A stretch of 7,189 nucleotides of DNA from Aquificaceae bacterium (GTDB lineage: Bacteria > Aquificota > Aquificia > Aquificales > Aquificaceae), in contig WFYH01000205.1 of the NCBI GenBank assembly GCA_015490215.1, forward strand, positions 1-7,189. Direction: 5' to 3'. The notes below the pieces were generated by a model. The model was given only the letters and a program-made list of their open reading frames with translations, did no database searches and was not told where the DNA came from. Each line of letters starts with the position of its first letter. Position 1 is the first letter of the stretch. Positions 1 to 5,924 of the stretch are shown in pieces. Position numbers and translations under genes: made by a program.

Positions 1-344
1 ACCATGTTCTCAAGCCTCTGCTTCATCTGATTTAGCTCCGCCTGTGCCTTTGCCTGAAGCTGGCGAACTTCATTCTCTATCTTTTGATACTCCTTTATCT
101 TCTCCTCCTTCGCCTTTTGTGAGATAGCTTTGCTCTCTATCTGCTTTTTCAGTTCCTCAAGACGCTTTTCCTTTTCGGTAAGCTGAAGCCTATACTCTTC
201 CAGCTTGCTCCTTAGCTCCGCCTGAGCTTTTGCGACGAGCTTTGACTCCGCAAGGATGCGGTTGGTATCTACACAGGCTATCTTTGCAGAGGCAAACCCG
301 AGAATAAAGAGGGTTCCAATGAGGGAAAAAAGAAGCTTATGCAT
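1..344 (-). CDS. skp: Skp/OmpH-family periplasmic chaperone, N-terminal part (runs off window)
   Basis: Skp (OmpH) chaperones hold unfolded outer-membrane proteins in the periplasm on their way to the BAM complex. Reading leftward from the ATG at 344 gives 114 complete codons before the window edge. Residues 1-20 form a signal peptide (Lys3, a hydrophobic core, then an Ala-Ser-Ala cleavage site). They are followed by KIACVDTNRILAES, the typical Skp N-terminal strand, and then a long Lys/Glu/Gln-rich coiled coil from about residue 35 to the edge, matching the tentacle helices. Skp proteins are usually 150-180 residues, so perhaps a third is missing. A strong Shine-Dalgarno (GGGAGGT, plus-strand 349-355) lies 4 nt upstream of the start. 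It is transcribed divergently from grpE. The family assignment rests on the signal peptide, the motif and the coiled coil; another periplasmic coiled-coil protein is possible but less likely. Confidence 0.8.
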   Translation of the reverse strand, partial: MHKLLFSLIGTLFILGFASAKIACVDTNRILAESKLVAKAQAELRSKLEEYRLQLTEKEKRLEELKKQIESKAISQKAKEEKIKEYQKIENEVRQLQAKAQAELNQMKQRLENM

Positions 345-409
345 GACCACCTCCCTGCAGACCATTTTAACCGAAATTCACCGCCTTGTACCGAGGTTTT
401 CTTAAGAGC

Positions 410-439
410 AAATTAGATCATTACCTTGAAGGTGGTCAA
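410..439 (-). promoter_or_regulatory. Candidate sigma70-type promoter for the skp-like gene
   Basis: On the minus strand, TTGACC (plus 434-439) and TAATTT (plus 410-415) are separated by 18 bp, a reasonable -35/-10 pair. The predicted start lies near 403, giving a leader of about 60 nt before the ATG at 344. The call is by consensus only. A second AT-rich -10-like box (plus 364-369) has no good -35. Confidence 0.4.
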
Positions 440-440
440 G
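425..440. repeat. Short palindrome CTTGA-N6-TCAAG in the skp/grpE divergent region
   Basis: Perfect 5-bp inverted arms (425-429 and 436-440) with a 6-bp spacer. The right arm overlaps the candidate -35 of the leftward promoter, and the palindrome sits about 20 bp upstream of the candidate rightward -10, a place where a regulator could act on both genes. The half-sites equal the outer bases of the HspR HAIR operator, but HAIR has an 11-bp gap between them, so this is not a HAIR site. Chance occurrence is possible. Confidence 0.3.
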
Positions 441-454
441 CTGCTACCTGTTTG

Positions 455-464
455 TGGTTATAAT
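455..464 (+). promoter_or_regulatory. Candidate -10 region for the grpE operon
   Basis: A perfect TATAAT at 459-464 lies 54 bp upstream of the grpE ATG, with TG at 455-456, one base further away than a canonical extended -10. No good -35 sits at 16-18 bp; the best hexamer nearby, TTGAAG at 426-431, is 27 bp away. No CIRCE (HrcA) sequence was seen between 345 and 518. Confidence 0.35.
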
Positions 465-518
465 TCGCAGGCGCCATCTCGGGTTATATTTAAATCTTAC
501 GGATAAGGAGGTAACAAC

Positions 519-1094
519 ATGGAGGAGAAAAAGGAAGAGGTTAAAGAGGAAATAGAGGAAGTCAAGGAGGAGCTTAAGAAAGAAGAAGAGGAGGTGGATG
601 CCCTTAAGGAGAAGGTAAGGGAGCTGGAGGAGAAGGTCAAGAGGTTGGAGGCTGTGGCAAAGACCGCCAACGTAAGGGCAGCGGATCTCCAAAGAGAACT
701 TGAATACATGAAAGAACGCTACAGGCGTGACCTTGACGAGCAGAGACGGTTCGGCTATGAGAAGTTAGCCTATGACCTTTTGGGAGTCCTTGATAACTTT
801 GAAAGGGCCTTAGAAGCGGTGGAGGTTACCAGAGACTTTGATTCGCTCCTTCAGGGCGTGAAGATGATCCACAGCGAGCTAAAAAAGATCCTTGAAAAAT
901 ACAACATCAAAGAGATGGATCTGCTGGGAAAAGAATTTGACCCCTACTTGGCGGAGGCAGTTGAGACTGTAAAGACCCAAGAACATCCTCCTAATACGGT
1001 GGTGAAGGTAGTTCAAAAGGGCTACATGATTCATGAAAAGGTGCTCAGACCTGCCAAGGTGGTCGTTTCCGTAAGTGAGGAGGAGATTACCTGA
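519..1094 (+). CDS. grpE: GrpE, nucleotide-exchange factor for DnaK
   Basis: GrpE is a cytoplasmic homodimer that releases ADP from the Hsp70 chaperone DnaK, completing the DnaK-DnaJ cycle. The 191-residue product has the family's full length and layout. Residues 1-75 are an extremely Glu/Lys-rich long coiled coil (the dimer stalk), followed by the four-helix region containing LDNFERAL at 91-98. From about 139 comes the beta-rich DnaK-binding head with the GrpE signature: FDPYLAEAVE, the HPPNTV turn (156-161) and the VVQKGYMIHEKVLRPAKVVVS segment in pieces between 164 and 184. The common His of FDPxLHEA is Ala here. A strong Shine-Dalgarno (AAGGAGGT, 505-512) lies 6 nt before the ATG. The stop overlaps the next start (TGATG), so grpE leads a coupled operon. 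dnaK and dnaJ are not in the window. Confidence 0.96.
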   Translation: MEEKKEEVKEEIEEVKEELKKEEEEVDALKEKVRELEEKVKRLEAVAKTANVRAADLQRELEYMKERYRRDLDEQRRFGYEKLAYDLLGVLDNFERALEAVEVTRDFDSLLQGVKMIHSELKKILEKYNIKEMDLLGKEFDPYLAEAVETVKTQEHPPNTVVKVVQKGYMIHEKVLRPAKVVVSVSEEEIT

Positions 1095-1294
1095 TGGAGA
1101 TAAGGTTTAAGGACTTTCACAGGAAGCTCGCCCCCTTTAAGGACGAAACCTTAGAACAGCTTCTTGAGGAGCAGGTAAACGAGTGGATAAGGCTTAACAA
1201 GGTGAAGGTGATAAACGTGGAAACCCTGTGGCAGAGAAACGCCCACGTGTCCATAGGCGTAAGGGTTTGGTATGTGGTCGGCGGTGAGGAATGA
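1094..1294 (+). CDS. Small protein of unknown function between grpE and hisZ
   Basis: A 66-residue acidic-to-neutral soluble protein with no signal peptide or membrane segment. The ATG shares its A with the grpE TGA stop, and a strong Shine-Dalgarno (GAGGAGGAG, 1077-1085) lies 8 nt upstream inside grpE. Its own stop overlaps the hisZ start by 4 bp. This double coupling argues that it is a real gene. The sequence suggests a helix (about 16-34, LEQLLEEQVNEWIRLN), then strands VKVINVETLW (37-46) and HVSIGVRVWYVV (51-62). That helix-strand-strand layout faintly resembles the small Cse60/DUF2758-type proteins, which have an EExVNxFL helix followed by KVIDI and YxxxIxY strands, but the resemblance is by eye and no function follows from it. 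Confidence 0.75.
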   Translation: MEIRFKDFHRKLAPFKDETLEQLLEEQVNEWIRLNKVKVINVETLWQRNAHVSIGVRVWYVVGGEE

Positions 1295-2469
1295 ACGAAA
1301 GAGGTTCTTCTTCCCTTCTTCCCTTTGAAAAGGTATTCACCCTTGAAGAGTCGGGGCTTTTAAAAGAAATCCTTTTTAAAGGATCTGAGGTTTTGGAGAG
1401 GTGGGGATATGACTACATAAAACTTCCAGCCTTCGAACACTACGAGGTTTTAAAGGACGCCCTCGGCGAGAAGGCAAGGAGGGCTTTAGTCTTTCAGGAC
1501 ACCATGGGTGGGAACCTTTTAGCTCTGCGCTCGGACTTTACCACCCAAACTTTGAGAAGTGTAGGTTTCCTAAAGCACTACAGGTTCCCTGTGCGTGTTT
1601 ACTATTTCGGGACGGTGTTTTCCGCAGAGGAAGATTCCTACGAAAAGGTTCAGATAGGAATTGAACTCCTCGGTGCACCAACAGGGGAAGCGGATGCGGA
1701 AGTAATAGTTGCCCTCTACAGCGTGCTTAAGGAAATAGGACTCAGAGATGTAAAGGTTAGTTTGGGAAACGTGAAAGTTGTCAAGGGGCTTTTGGAGAGG
1801 GTAGATCCTTCCGAGCGGGAAAGGGTCAGGAAAGCTTTCCTTGAAAAGGATATCACCTTCTTAAGGGAGATTTTAAAGGACGATGAGCTTTCCCTCCTTC
1901 CTCTGTGCCAAGGCGGAGAGGAGGTTTTGAATATCCTCGACAGACTCGGTATGGAAGAAGTAAGAGAAGAGCTGACCTTGGTTGGAGAGATCCTGCACAG
2001 GGAGGGCGTTGACTACGTTTACGACCTGTCGGAGGTCAGAGATTTTCCCTACTACACGGGGATAGTGTTTGAGTTCTTTCACCCGAATATCGGGCTTCCC
2101 TTGGGCGGTGGAGGAAGATACGACAACCTGCCGAAGGTTTACGGAGAGAATTTTCCCGCCACAGGCGGGACCCTTTATGTGGACAGACTTCTTGCGGTCG
2201 CACCAAAGATCAGAACGAGAGAAGGAATCTTCATAGTGGACAAATCCAAGGATGGTTTAGGATTCAGGGTTTCCTCCCTTCTCAGGGCAAAGGGCTACAG
2301 GGTGGGCAAGGAGCTTGTAAGCAGACACGAGAGGCACTCCCTTGAATACGCCTTTGAGGAAGGTTACCAAAAGGCGGTGATCATTTATGACGAAAGGGAT
2401 GTGAAGGTCTACTCTTCTCCCGTTGAGGGTATAACCTTGAGCCTAAAGGAGTTCCTTGAGCTTTTCTAA
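1291..2469 (+). CDS. hisZ: HisZ, ATP phosphoribosyltransferase regulatory subunit
   Basis: HisZ is a catalytically inactive paralogue of histidyl-tRNA synthetase. It assembles with short-form HisG to catalyse and feedback-regulate the first step of histidine biosynthesis (ATP + PRPP). The 392-residue product has the class II synthetase-like core: LALRSDFTTQTLRSV (77-91, motif 2-like, with R-x-D-x-T where HisRS has RPEGT), QIGIELLG (121-128), DFPYYTGIVFE (251-261) and LGGGGRYDNL (271-280, motif 3-like). Residues from about 311 form an alpha/beta tail. The R-x-D-F-T and YYTGIVFE forms favour HisZ over a true HisRS. An in-frame TGA at 1285 makes 1291 the first usable start; the GAGG just before it is too close to be an ideal Shine-Dalgarno, so coupling to the upstream gene through the ATGA overlap is likely. 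Its presence implies a short HisG elsewhere. The 3' end overlaps convergent metK. Confidence 0.9.
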   Translation: MNERGSSSLLPFEKVFTLEESGLLKEILFKGSEVLERWGYDYIKLPAFEHYEVLKDALGEKARRALVFQDTMGGNLLALRSDFTTQTLRSVGFLKHYRFPVRVYYFGTVFSAEEDSYEKVQIGIELLGAPTGEADAEVIVALYSVLKEIGLRDVKVSLGNVKVVKGLLERVDPSERERVRKAFLEKDITFLREILKDDELSLLPLCQGGEEVLNILDRLGMEEVREELTLVGEILHREGVDYVYDLSEVRDFPYYTGIVFEFFHPNIGLPLGGGGRYDNLPKVYGENFPATGGTLYVDRLLAVAPKIRTREGIFIVDKSKDGLGFRVSSLLRAKGYRVGKELVSRHERHSLEYAFEEGYQKAVIIYDERDVKVYSSPVEGITLSLKEFLELF

Positions 2470-3570
2470 GTGGCTAAGCTCCTCCCAAGGGAGCTTTTCC
2501 TTACCAAAGTGTCCGTAGCAGGCGGTTTCCCTATATATCGGTCTTCTGAGATCCAAAAACTCTATTATCTTAGATGGGCTTAAAGGGAATACCTTAAGGA
2601 CAGCTTCCTTTATCTTTTCTTTGTCTACCTTTTCCGTGCCGAAGGTTTCCAAATCAAAGGCTACGGGTTCCGTGAGACCGAAGGCGTAACCTATCTGGAC
2701 AACGCACTTTTGTGCCAATCCGGCTGCAACCACATGCTTTGCTATCATCCTTGCCATATATGAACCCGATCTGTCTGTTTTGGTAGGATCCTTCCCCGAA
2801 AAGGCACTTCCGCCAGAAAAGCCTATATCCCCGTAAGCGTCGGAAACTATCTTCCTGCCCGTTAGCCCCGTGTCTGCCACAGGACCGCCTATGACGAACC
2901 TGCCAGTGGGATTCACCTTTACGGTGGTCTCTTGGGTCAGAAATTCTTGGGGGATCTCCTTCTTTATGACCTCTTCAACTATAAGCTCCCTGAGGTTCTG
3001 AAGGGATATGTCCGGATCGTGGTGGACGTAGGCGACGACATCCTTAACGTATTTGGGTTTTCCGTCCTCGTAAATCATGCTCACCAATACCTTACCGTCC
3101 GGTCTGAGGAAGGGAAACCTCCCTGTCTTCCTTAGGTCTGAGATCCTCCTTGTAATCCTGTGGGCTAAGGTTATGGACCAAGGCATAAGGTTGGGAGCCT
3201 CCTCAACAGCGTAACCCACCACTATGGCGGTGTCACCGGCACCTTCAGAGGTTATTCCGAGAGCTATCTCGGGACTTTGCTCGTCTATTGACGTTACAAC
3301 CGCACAGGTGTCAGCGTCAAAGCCCAGCTCCGGTTTTGTATAACCTATATCCTTTACAACACCCCTTACCACTTTGGGAATGTCAACATAGCTTTCGGTA
3401 GAAAGCTCTCCCCCCACCATAACCAGTCCGGTGGTCACCAATATCTCCAAAGACACCCTGCTGTAGGGATCCTTTTTTATGAACTCATCCAAGAGGGCAT
3501 CCGCTATCTGATCCGCTATCTTATCCGGGTGCCCCTCCGTTACAGACTCAGCCATTCTGAGAGTATACAT
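2443..3570 (-). CDS. metK: S-adenosylmethionine synthetase (methionine adenosyltransferase)
   Basis: This cytoplasmic enzyme makes SAM from ATP and methionine, using Mg2+ and K+. The 375-residue product spans the whole family. ESVTEGHPDKIADQIADA (from residue 8) carries the ATP/Mg-binding GHPDK. It is followed by SEGAGDTAIVVGYA (108-121), RPDGK (156-160), NPTGRFVIGGP (220-230), GLTGRKIVSDAYG (235-247) and GGSAFSGKDPTKTDRS (253-268). The usual GAGDQGxMFGYA and GGGAFSxKDxxKVDRS are altered to GAGDTAIVVGYA and GGSAFSGKDPTKTDRS. All the lysines, aspartates and arginine expected in the second motif remain, so activity is likely. The start at 3570 keeps the normal few residues before the SVTEGHPDK motif; the inner ATG (3555) would cut closer to it. 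Neither start has a Shine-Dalgarno. It is convergent with and overlaps hisZ by 27 bp, and is divergent from the glycan cluster. Confidence 0.96.
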   Translation of the reverse strand: MYTLRMAESVTEGHPDKIADQIADALLDEFIKKDPYSRVSLEILVTTGLVMVGGELSTESYVDIPKVVRGVVKDIGYTKPELGFDADTCAVVTSIDEQSPEIALGITSEGAGDTAIVVGYAVEEAPNLMPWSITLAHRITRRISDLRKTGRFPFLRPDGKVLVSMIYEDGKPKYVKDVVAYVHHDPDISLQNLRELIVEEVIKKEIPQEFLTQETTVKVNPTGRFVIGGPVADTGLTGRKIVSDAYGDIGFSGGSAFSGKDPTKTDRSGSYMARMIAKHVVAAGLAQKCVVQIGYAFGLTEPVAFDLETFGTEKVDKEKIKEAVLKVFPLSPSKIIEFLDLRRPIYRETACYGHFGKEKLPWEELSHLEKLKELL

Positions 3571-3586
3571 GATAGAAAGTGTATCA

Positions 3587-3597
3587 CAACCGGGTTG
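3587..3597. repeat. Small palindrome in the metK/spsF divergent spacer
   Basis: CAACC-G-GGTTG is a perfect 5-bp inverted repeat around one base, lying 17-27 bp upstream of the metK start within the 105-bp spacer shared with the rightward cluster. Its position would suit an operator acting on metK, but the arms are short and chance is plausible. I saw no SAM riboswitch; the spacer appears too short for a riboswitch plus expression platform. Confidence 0.2.
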
Positions 3598-3638
3598 CTT
3601 ACATTAGAGGGTAAGTTTGTTAGCTTCTAATTCCCTGC

Positions 3639-3666
3639 TTCGGATCAGGTGGACAAGGGATAGAAT
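3639..3666 (+). promoter_or_regulatory. Weak candidate promoter for the spsF-led cluster
   Basis: TAGAAT (3661-3666) matches 5 of 6 bases of a -10 box; the best -35 is the poor TTCGGA (3639-3644) at 16 bp. The -10 ends only 9 nt before the ATG at 3676, so transcription from it would start almost at the start codon. Together with the absence of a Shine-Dalgarno, this would give a leaderless or nearly leaderless message. Inference from consensus only. Confidence 0.25.
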
Positions 3667-3675
3667 TGAAAAATA

Positions 3676-4446
3676 ATGAAGGTAACAGCCATAATCCAAG
3701 CTAGGGTAGGATCCAGCAGGCTTCCGGGTAAGGTTCTGCTTCCTTTAGAAGACAAAACCGTTTTAGATCACGTTATAGAAAGAACTGCAAGGGCTAAGCT
3801 CATTGATGAAGTAATAGTAGCTACCACCTTAAAGAAGGAAGATCTTCCGATAATCAGGCTCGTTTCAAACAAGGGATTTAGGGTCTTTGCTGGATCGGAG
3901 AAAGATGTCCTTGACAGATACTATCAGTGTGCCCGCCTTGTATGTGCAGACCACATAGTCAGGATTACAGCAGACTGTCCCCTTGTGGATCCGAAAATAA
4001 TAGACCTCGTGGTTGAAAGGCACCTGAAGAGTAATGCGGACATTACACAAAACGATCTGTATCCGGATGGATTTGACGTTACGGTTTTCACTTACGATAT
4101 CCTTAGAAGAGCTTGGAAGGAAGCAAGGCTTATGTCCGAAAGAGAACACGTCACTCCCTACATGTTCAAGATAGCTGAGAAGGTTGAAAAGGTAGTCTGT
4201 CCAGAGGATCTATACCATGTTCGCTTGACCTTGGACAGACCTGAGGACTACAAAGTTTTAAAGAAAGTCTTTGAGGGAGTCTACACAAAAAAGAGAGACT
4301 TTTCCTTTGAAGATGTGATGGAATTCTTGAGGCGAAATCCCGATGTACTCAAGATAAACGCTCACATAGACAGGGATGAAGGATATAAGAAGTCCTTACA
4401 AGAGGACAGAGAACTGACCGAAGAGGATATAGAGAGACTCACATGA
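3676..4446 (+). CDS. spsF: SpsF-family nucleotidyltransferase (acidic sugar/glycan activation)
   Basis: SpsF proteins belong to the CMP-sugar cytidylyltransferase (CMP-NeuAc/KDO synthetase-like) superfamily and occur in operons for surface polysaccharide or glycoprotein sugars; the exact substrate is rarely known. The 256-residue product opens with the nucleotide-binding loop IIQARVGSSRLPGKVL (6-21). It continues with a Rossmann-like core, RITADCPLVDP (96-106, metal/nucleotide site), YPDGFDVTVF (129-138), SEREHVTPYMF (154-164) and RLTLDRPEDY (183-192). The tail with NAHIDRDEGYKKSLQED (228-244) is what I recall from SpsF relatives found next to aminotransferases. The start has no Shine-Dalgarno. 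Its TGA overlaps the aminotransferase ATG by 4 bp, so the two are translationally coupled and very probably act in one pathway. Family is secure; the sugar is unknown. Confidence 0.88.
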   Translation: MKVTAIIQARVGSSRLPGKVLLPLEDKTVLDHVIERTARAKLIDEVIVATTLKKEDLPIIRLVSNKGFRVFAGSEKDVLDRYYQCARLVCADHIVRITADCPLVDPKIIDLVVERHLKSNADITQNDLYPDGFDVTVFTYDILRRAWKEARLMSEREHVTPYMFKIAEKVEKVVCPEDLYHVRLTLDRPEDYKVLKKVFEGVYTKKRDFSFEDVMEFLRRNPDVLKINAHIDRDEGYKKSLQEDRELTEEDIERLT

Positions 4447-5738
4447 AGGGGCAAAAGCTTTACGAAGAGGCAAAGAAAATTATCCCGGGGGCTGTTCAAC
4501 TCTTCTCCAAGAGAGCGGAGTTGTTTTTACCAAGACTTTGGCCCTCCTACTATTCAAGAGCTAAGGGATGTAGAATTTGGGACTTGGATGGGAATTCCTA
4601 TCTGGACTTTAGCCTTATGGGTGTTGGAACCGCAGTTCTCGGATACGCAAGGAAGGAGGTGGATGAGAGCGTAATAAAAGCTATAAGAAAGGGAAATCTA
4701 ACCACTCTAAATGCACCCGAAGAGGTAGAGCTTGCCAAAAAGCTGATAGAGCTCCATCCTTGGGCTGAAATGGTAAGGTTTGCCAAAACCGGCGGAGAAG
4801 CTATGGCGATAGCTGTTCGCATAGCGAGGGCAAAAACAGGAAAAGATATAGTCCTCTTCTGTGGATATCACGGTTGGCATGACTGGTATCTCTCCGCAAA
4901 TCTCCTTGGGAAGGATTCTTTAAAAGAACATCTCCTTGAAGGACTAAATCCTTTGGGGGTTCCCAAGGTTCTTGCCGGAACTGCCTTTCCCTTTAAATAC
5001 AACGATGTGGAAACTCTCAAGACCCTTGCATCCAAATACAAAAAGGATATCGCCTGTATAGTTATGGAATCCATAAGAAACGTTCAACCTACCAAAGAGT
5101 TCATAGACACGGTCCACGAGATAAGGGAAACTTTGAGGGTTCCCCTCGTAGTGGACGAAATTAGCGCAGGCTTTCGCCTTACCGTAGGAGGTGCTCACAA
5201 GGTTTTAGGTATAAATCCCGACATAGCCGTTTTTGGTAAAGCTATGAGCAATGGTTATCCTATGTCTGCGGTTATCGGCAAATCTTGGGTAATGGACGCT
5301 GCACAAGAAACCTTCATAAGTAGCACATACTGGACTGAAAGAAGCGGTCTCGTCGCAAGCCTTGAGACCATAAACCTATTCCAAAAAAAGGAGGTTCACA
5401 GGCACCTAATAAGCGTAGGCAGGAGGATAAAAAACATATGGAAAAAGAGTGCGGAAAAATACGGTATAGAAATAGCGATATCAGGTATAGACCCTATAGC
5501 GAACTTTATCTTTAACACCGACGACCCGCTTTTGTGGAAAACGGTCTTTACCCAACTCATGCTTGAAAAAGGGTTTTTAGCTTCAACCCTATGCTTTTCC
5601 TCCTATGCTCACAGAAACAGACACATCAAGCTTTACAAAAGTGCGGTGGAGGAAACCTTTTACGAGATGAGCAAAAAACATCCCAAGGAGATTTTAAAAA
5701 CGGAGGTCTGCCACAAAACCTTCCAAAGACTAACATGA
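4443..5738 (+). CDS. Class III PLP aminotransferase, GSA-aminomutase-like, glycan-cluster subtype
   Basis: A 431-residue fold-type I PLP enzyme related to glutamate-1-semialdehyde aminomutase (HemL), likely to install or move an amino group on a nucleotide-sugar or sugar-acid precursor. Visible sites: cofactor phosphate region TGGEA (116-120, where HemL has SGTEA), GYHGWHDWY (141-149, ring-stacking segment), VVDEISAGFR (236-245, Asp238 to the PLP pyridine nitrogen) and FGKAMSNGYPMSAVIG (264-279, Schiff-base Lys266). The FISSTYWTERSG segment (291-302) and the TGGEA form are, from memory, hallmarks of HemL relatives paired with SpsF rather than of tetrapyrrole-making HemL. A haem-biosynthesis role is therefore unlikely despite database labels such relatives may carry. 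It starts at an ATGA overlap with spsF, with only a weak purine-rich ribosome site, and ends at another ATGA. The substrate is unknown. Confidence 0.88.
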   Translation: MKGQKLYEEAKKIIPGAVQLFSKRAELFLPRLWPSYYSRAKGCRIWDLDGNSYLDFSLMGVGTAVLGYARKEVDESVIKAIRKGNLTTLNAPEEVELAKKLIELHPWAEMVRFAKTGGEAMAIAVRIARAKTGKDIVLFCGYHGWHDWYLSANLLGKDSLKEHLLEGLNPLGVPKVLAGTAFPFKYNDVETLKTLASKYKKDIACIVMESIRNVQPTKEFIDTVHEIRETLRVPLVVDEISAGFRLTVGGAHKVLGINPDIAVFGKAMSNGYPMSAVIGKSWVMDAAQETFISSTYWTERSGLVASLETINLFQKKEVHRHLISVGRRIKNIWKKSAEKYGIEIAISGIDPIANFIFNTDDPLLWKTVFTQLMLEKGFLASTLCFSSYAHRNRHIKLYKSAVEETFYEMSKKHPKEILKTEVCHKTFQRLT

Positions 5739-5863
5739 ACAGGGAGGGTTTAAAAGGAAGAAAAGCATATTACGAAGAGCTCATGGGTTGGCTACTTGCA
5801 GGACTTCTCGCTTTCATAGGTGGGCTTTCTAGACTTATTATTAAATTATGGGCGGTTCCGTAA
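5735..5863 (+). CDS. Possible 42-residue single-pass membrane protein
   Basis: The ATG at 5735 overlaps the aminotransferase stop as ATGA, the same junction used between spsF and the aminotransferase. The short frame encodes a basic N-terminus (MNREGLKGRKAYYEEL) and then one hydrophobic stretch (about 17-38, GWLLAGLLAFIGGLSRLI...), ending KLWAVP. The Gly-rich helix is reminiscent of small holin-like or anchor peptides, but I recognise no family. No good Shine-Dalgarno precedes it, so it would rely on coupling; an inner ATG at 5783 would leave 26 residues. It could equally be the remnant of a gene lost between the aminotransferase and the methyltransferase. The call rests on junction geometry and hydrophobicity. 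Confidence 0.35.
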   Translation: MNREGLKGRKAYYEELMGWLLAGLLAFIGGLSRLIIKLWAVP

Positions 5864-5872
5864 TATATCGGA

Positions 5873-5906
5873 CCTTCCGCTCTTTAATAGAGAAAGAACG
5901 GGAAGG
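5873..5906 (+). other. Imperfect hairpin just upstream of the methyltransferase ribosome-binding site
   Basis: CCTTCC (5873-5878) pairs with GGAAGG (5901-5906), and GCTCTTT (5879-5885) pairs with AAAGAAC (5893-5899) with one mismatch (C5880/A5898). One G (5900) is bulged and the loop is 7 nt (5886-5892), so about 12 base pairs form over 34 nt. No T-run follows, so it is not a classical terminator. It ends 7 nt before the AGAGGA ribosome site of the methyltransferase, so it could shape initiation, processing or stability of the message. Confidence 0.5.
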
Positions 5907-5912
5907 AATAGC

Positions 5913-5918
5913 AGAGGA
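5913..5918 (+). promoter_or_regulatory. Ribosome-binding site that fixes the methyltransferase start
   Basis: AGAGGA lies 6 nt before the ATG at 5925, good Shine-Dalgarno spacing. The longer alternative in the same frame begins at a GTG (5820) without a well-placed ribosome site and adds 35 residues with no resemblance to the methyltransferase family. Confidence 0.6.
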
Positions 5919-5924
5919 TTAGAA

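Noticed and set aside
345..518. CIRCE or HAIR heat-shock operator before grpE
   Set aside because: No TTAGCACTC-N9-GAGTGCTAA-like sequence is present, and the only related dyad has a 6-bp instead of an 11-bp gap.
444..709. Leftward open frames opposite the start of grpE (Leu/Phe- and Ser-rich)
   Set aside because: They are the complement of the Glu/Lys-rich coiled-coil codons of grpE; the apparent hydrophobicity is an artefact of reading GAG/AAG repeats backwards.
2458..2490. Possible bidirectional terminator at the hisZ/metK junction
   Set aside because: Only 6-bp arms with a 12-nt loop, no T-run on either strand, and it lies partly inside both coding regions.
3571..3675. SAM riboswitch before metK
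   Set aside because: The spacer is about 105 bp, is shared with a divergent gene, and shows no multi-helix aptamer or terminator-like expression platform.
5591..5734. Upstream extension of the small membrane ORF from an ATG at 5591
   Set aside because: This part lies entirely inside the aminotransferase gene in another frame and encodes a low-complexity, unstructured-looking sequence; the ATGA start at 5735 is far more plausible.
4443..5738. hemL (glutamate-1-semialdehyde aminomutase) for haem synthesis
   Set aside because: The fold and catalytic Lys fit, but the TGGEA and FISSTYWTE segments and the coupling to spsF point to the glycan-cluster subtype.
5820..5924. GTG-initiated extension of the methyltransferase by 35 residues
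   Set aside because: It starts at GTG without a suitably spaced ribosome site, overlaps the small upstream ORF and hairpin, and adds sequence unlike the family. The ATG at 5925 has a good ribosome site and gives a normal N-terminus.
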